In this document: positions 12,200 through 12,477 of the stretch, one piece after another | How the letters are laid out: the number at the start of each line of letters is the position of its first letter | How positions within the stretch are numbered: position 1 is the stretch's first letter | NCBI GenBank assembly: GCA_002317225.1 | Contig: DCIW01000224.1 | Span: forward strand, 1 to 12,477 | Source of the DNA: Prevotellaceae bacterium UBA1716 | GTDB taxonomy: Bacteria; Bacteroidota; Bacteroidia; Bacteroidales; Bacteroidaceae | Direction: 5' to 3' | DNA length: 12,477 nucleotides | Notes under the pieces: generated by a model | Told to the model about the DNA's origin: nothing | What the model saw: only the letters and a program-made list of their open reading frames with translations | The model's database searches: none | Position numbers and translations under genes: made by a program

Positions 12200-12279
12200 T
12201 ATTGAGGGTTTGTTTACAATGACGCCAATGGACAATATTGATGCCGATGGGGTAGAGTATGCTATTTAGGCAGATTGTT

Positions 12280-12292
12280 TGACAAAATGTCA
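12280..12292. promoter_or_regulatory. Operator-like 13-bp dyad upstream of clpB
   Basis: TGACA AAA TGTCA is a 5-bp inverted repeat with a 3-nt spacer, about 105 nt upstream of clpB. It is not CIRCE (TTAGCACTC-N9-GAGTGCTAA), and I see no matching TTTG/TAnnTTTG promoter around it. It may be a regulator site or chance. Confidence 0.25.
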
Positions 12293-12300
12293 TAAATAAA

Positions 12301-12351
12301 AAAACTAGAAAAAATAAGCGACAAACTCATTTATAGAGCTTGCCGCTTATT
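12301..12351 (-). terminator. Terminator of the right-edge minus-strand gene
   Basis: On the minus strand, AATAAGCGGCAAGCTC (12351 to 12336) pairs with GAGTTTGTCGCTTATT (12328 to 12313), 16 bp with two G-U pairs, loop of 7. T-runs follow (TTTTTTCTAGTTTT down to 12301). On the plus strand the same two positions would be A-C mismatches, so it is built for the minus strand. Confidence 0.85.
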
Positions 12352-12370
12352 ATAATTATATAAGGTGTGA

Positions 12371-12477
12371 TTACTTAACAAACATCTTCTTGCCGTTTAC
12401 GATTACGATGCCCTTAGGAGCATTGATTGGCTGACCAGCAAGGTTGAACATTGCGTTGTTCTTTACAGAAGTAACAG
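12371..12477 (-). CDS. C-terminal end of a secreted-type protein (partial)
   Basis: Only the last 34 codons are in the window; the rest lies to the right. They read VTSVKNNAMFNLAGQPINAP followed by a tail with KGIVIVNGKKMFVK and a TAA stop at 12371-12373. The pattern NLAGQ..n.a.KGI.IVNGKK..vK is the usual C-terminal module of large secreted or surface proteins in Prevotellaceae and relatives, related to sorting domains of extracellular enzymes and adhesins. The domains before it cannot be known. It ends at the terminator at 12301-12351, so clpB downstream is a separate transcription unit. Confidence 0.8.
   Translation of the reverse strand, partial: VTSVKNNAMFNLAGQPINAPKGIVIVNGKKMFVK

Noticed and set aside
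1..12477. CRISPR array
   Set aside because: No regularly spaced identical repeats of 20-40 nt with unique spacers are present; the only regular arrays are triplet tracts and the 27-bp coding minisatellite.

Overview
The window reads as chromosome of a gut-type Bacteroidales, most likely Prevotellaceae or a close relative. Several intergenic regions carry the Bacteroidota -7 promoter box TAnnTTTG, and one has the full -33/-7 pair. Starts generally lack clear Shine-Dalgarno sites. Two lipoproteins, an HU-like protein of the HU-HIG type, a 'smalltalk' micro-protein, a Dabb protein and an IVNGKK-type C-terminal tail at the right edge all fit this group. These assignments come from reading motifs; no database search was possible.

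Layout from left to right. (1) 1-2059: two overlapping MFS permeases of AmpG-like type, the first cut by the window edge. (2) 2060-3422: an AT-rich region with a mirror-symmetric cluster of ACGTAAATT words, then an HU-like protein and smalltalk, then a perfect 31-bp palindrome and a nested inverted repeat built on (ATA)5/(TTA)5. (3) 3423-7576: an accessory module. It has a full promoter, a 10-codon leader ORF and an orphan Cys-rich 144-aa protein closed by two consecutive hairpins. A second -7 box and a 205-nt leader follow, then a tight pair (103 aa unknown, 114 aa possibly OB-fold). A terminator-like hairpin sits 15 nt before an 807-aa BT4734/DUF3987-like primase-helicase. (4) 7577-10082: a minus-strand Ala/Lys-rich lipoprotein faces, across a shared divergent promoter, an S41/PDZ lipoprotein whose catalytic Ser and Lys both appear to be lost, followed by a Dabb protein. 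(5) 10085-12477, minus strand: a ClpB disaggregase with no N-terminal domain and a shortened D2 segment, then the 3' end of a secreted-type protein with its terminator.

The most system-like part is region 2458-7576. HU-HIG, smalltalk and a DUF3987 protein often travel together in Bacteroidales genomes, usually with an amidase that is absent here. In this window they enclose three small unrecognised proteins and several layers of hairpin control. I infer a DNA-replication or DNA-processing module of mobile-element ancestry, but no integrase, att site or partner nuclease is visible. A second theme is (TTA)n microsatellites, which occur in four intergenic regions, two of them right beside bidirectional terminators and one at the clpB start codon.
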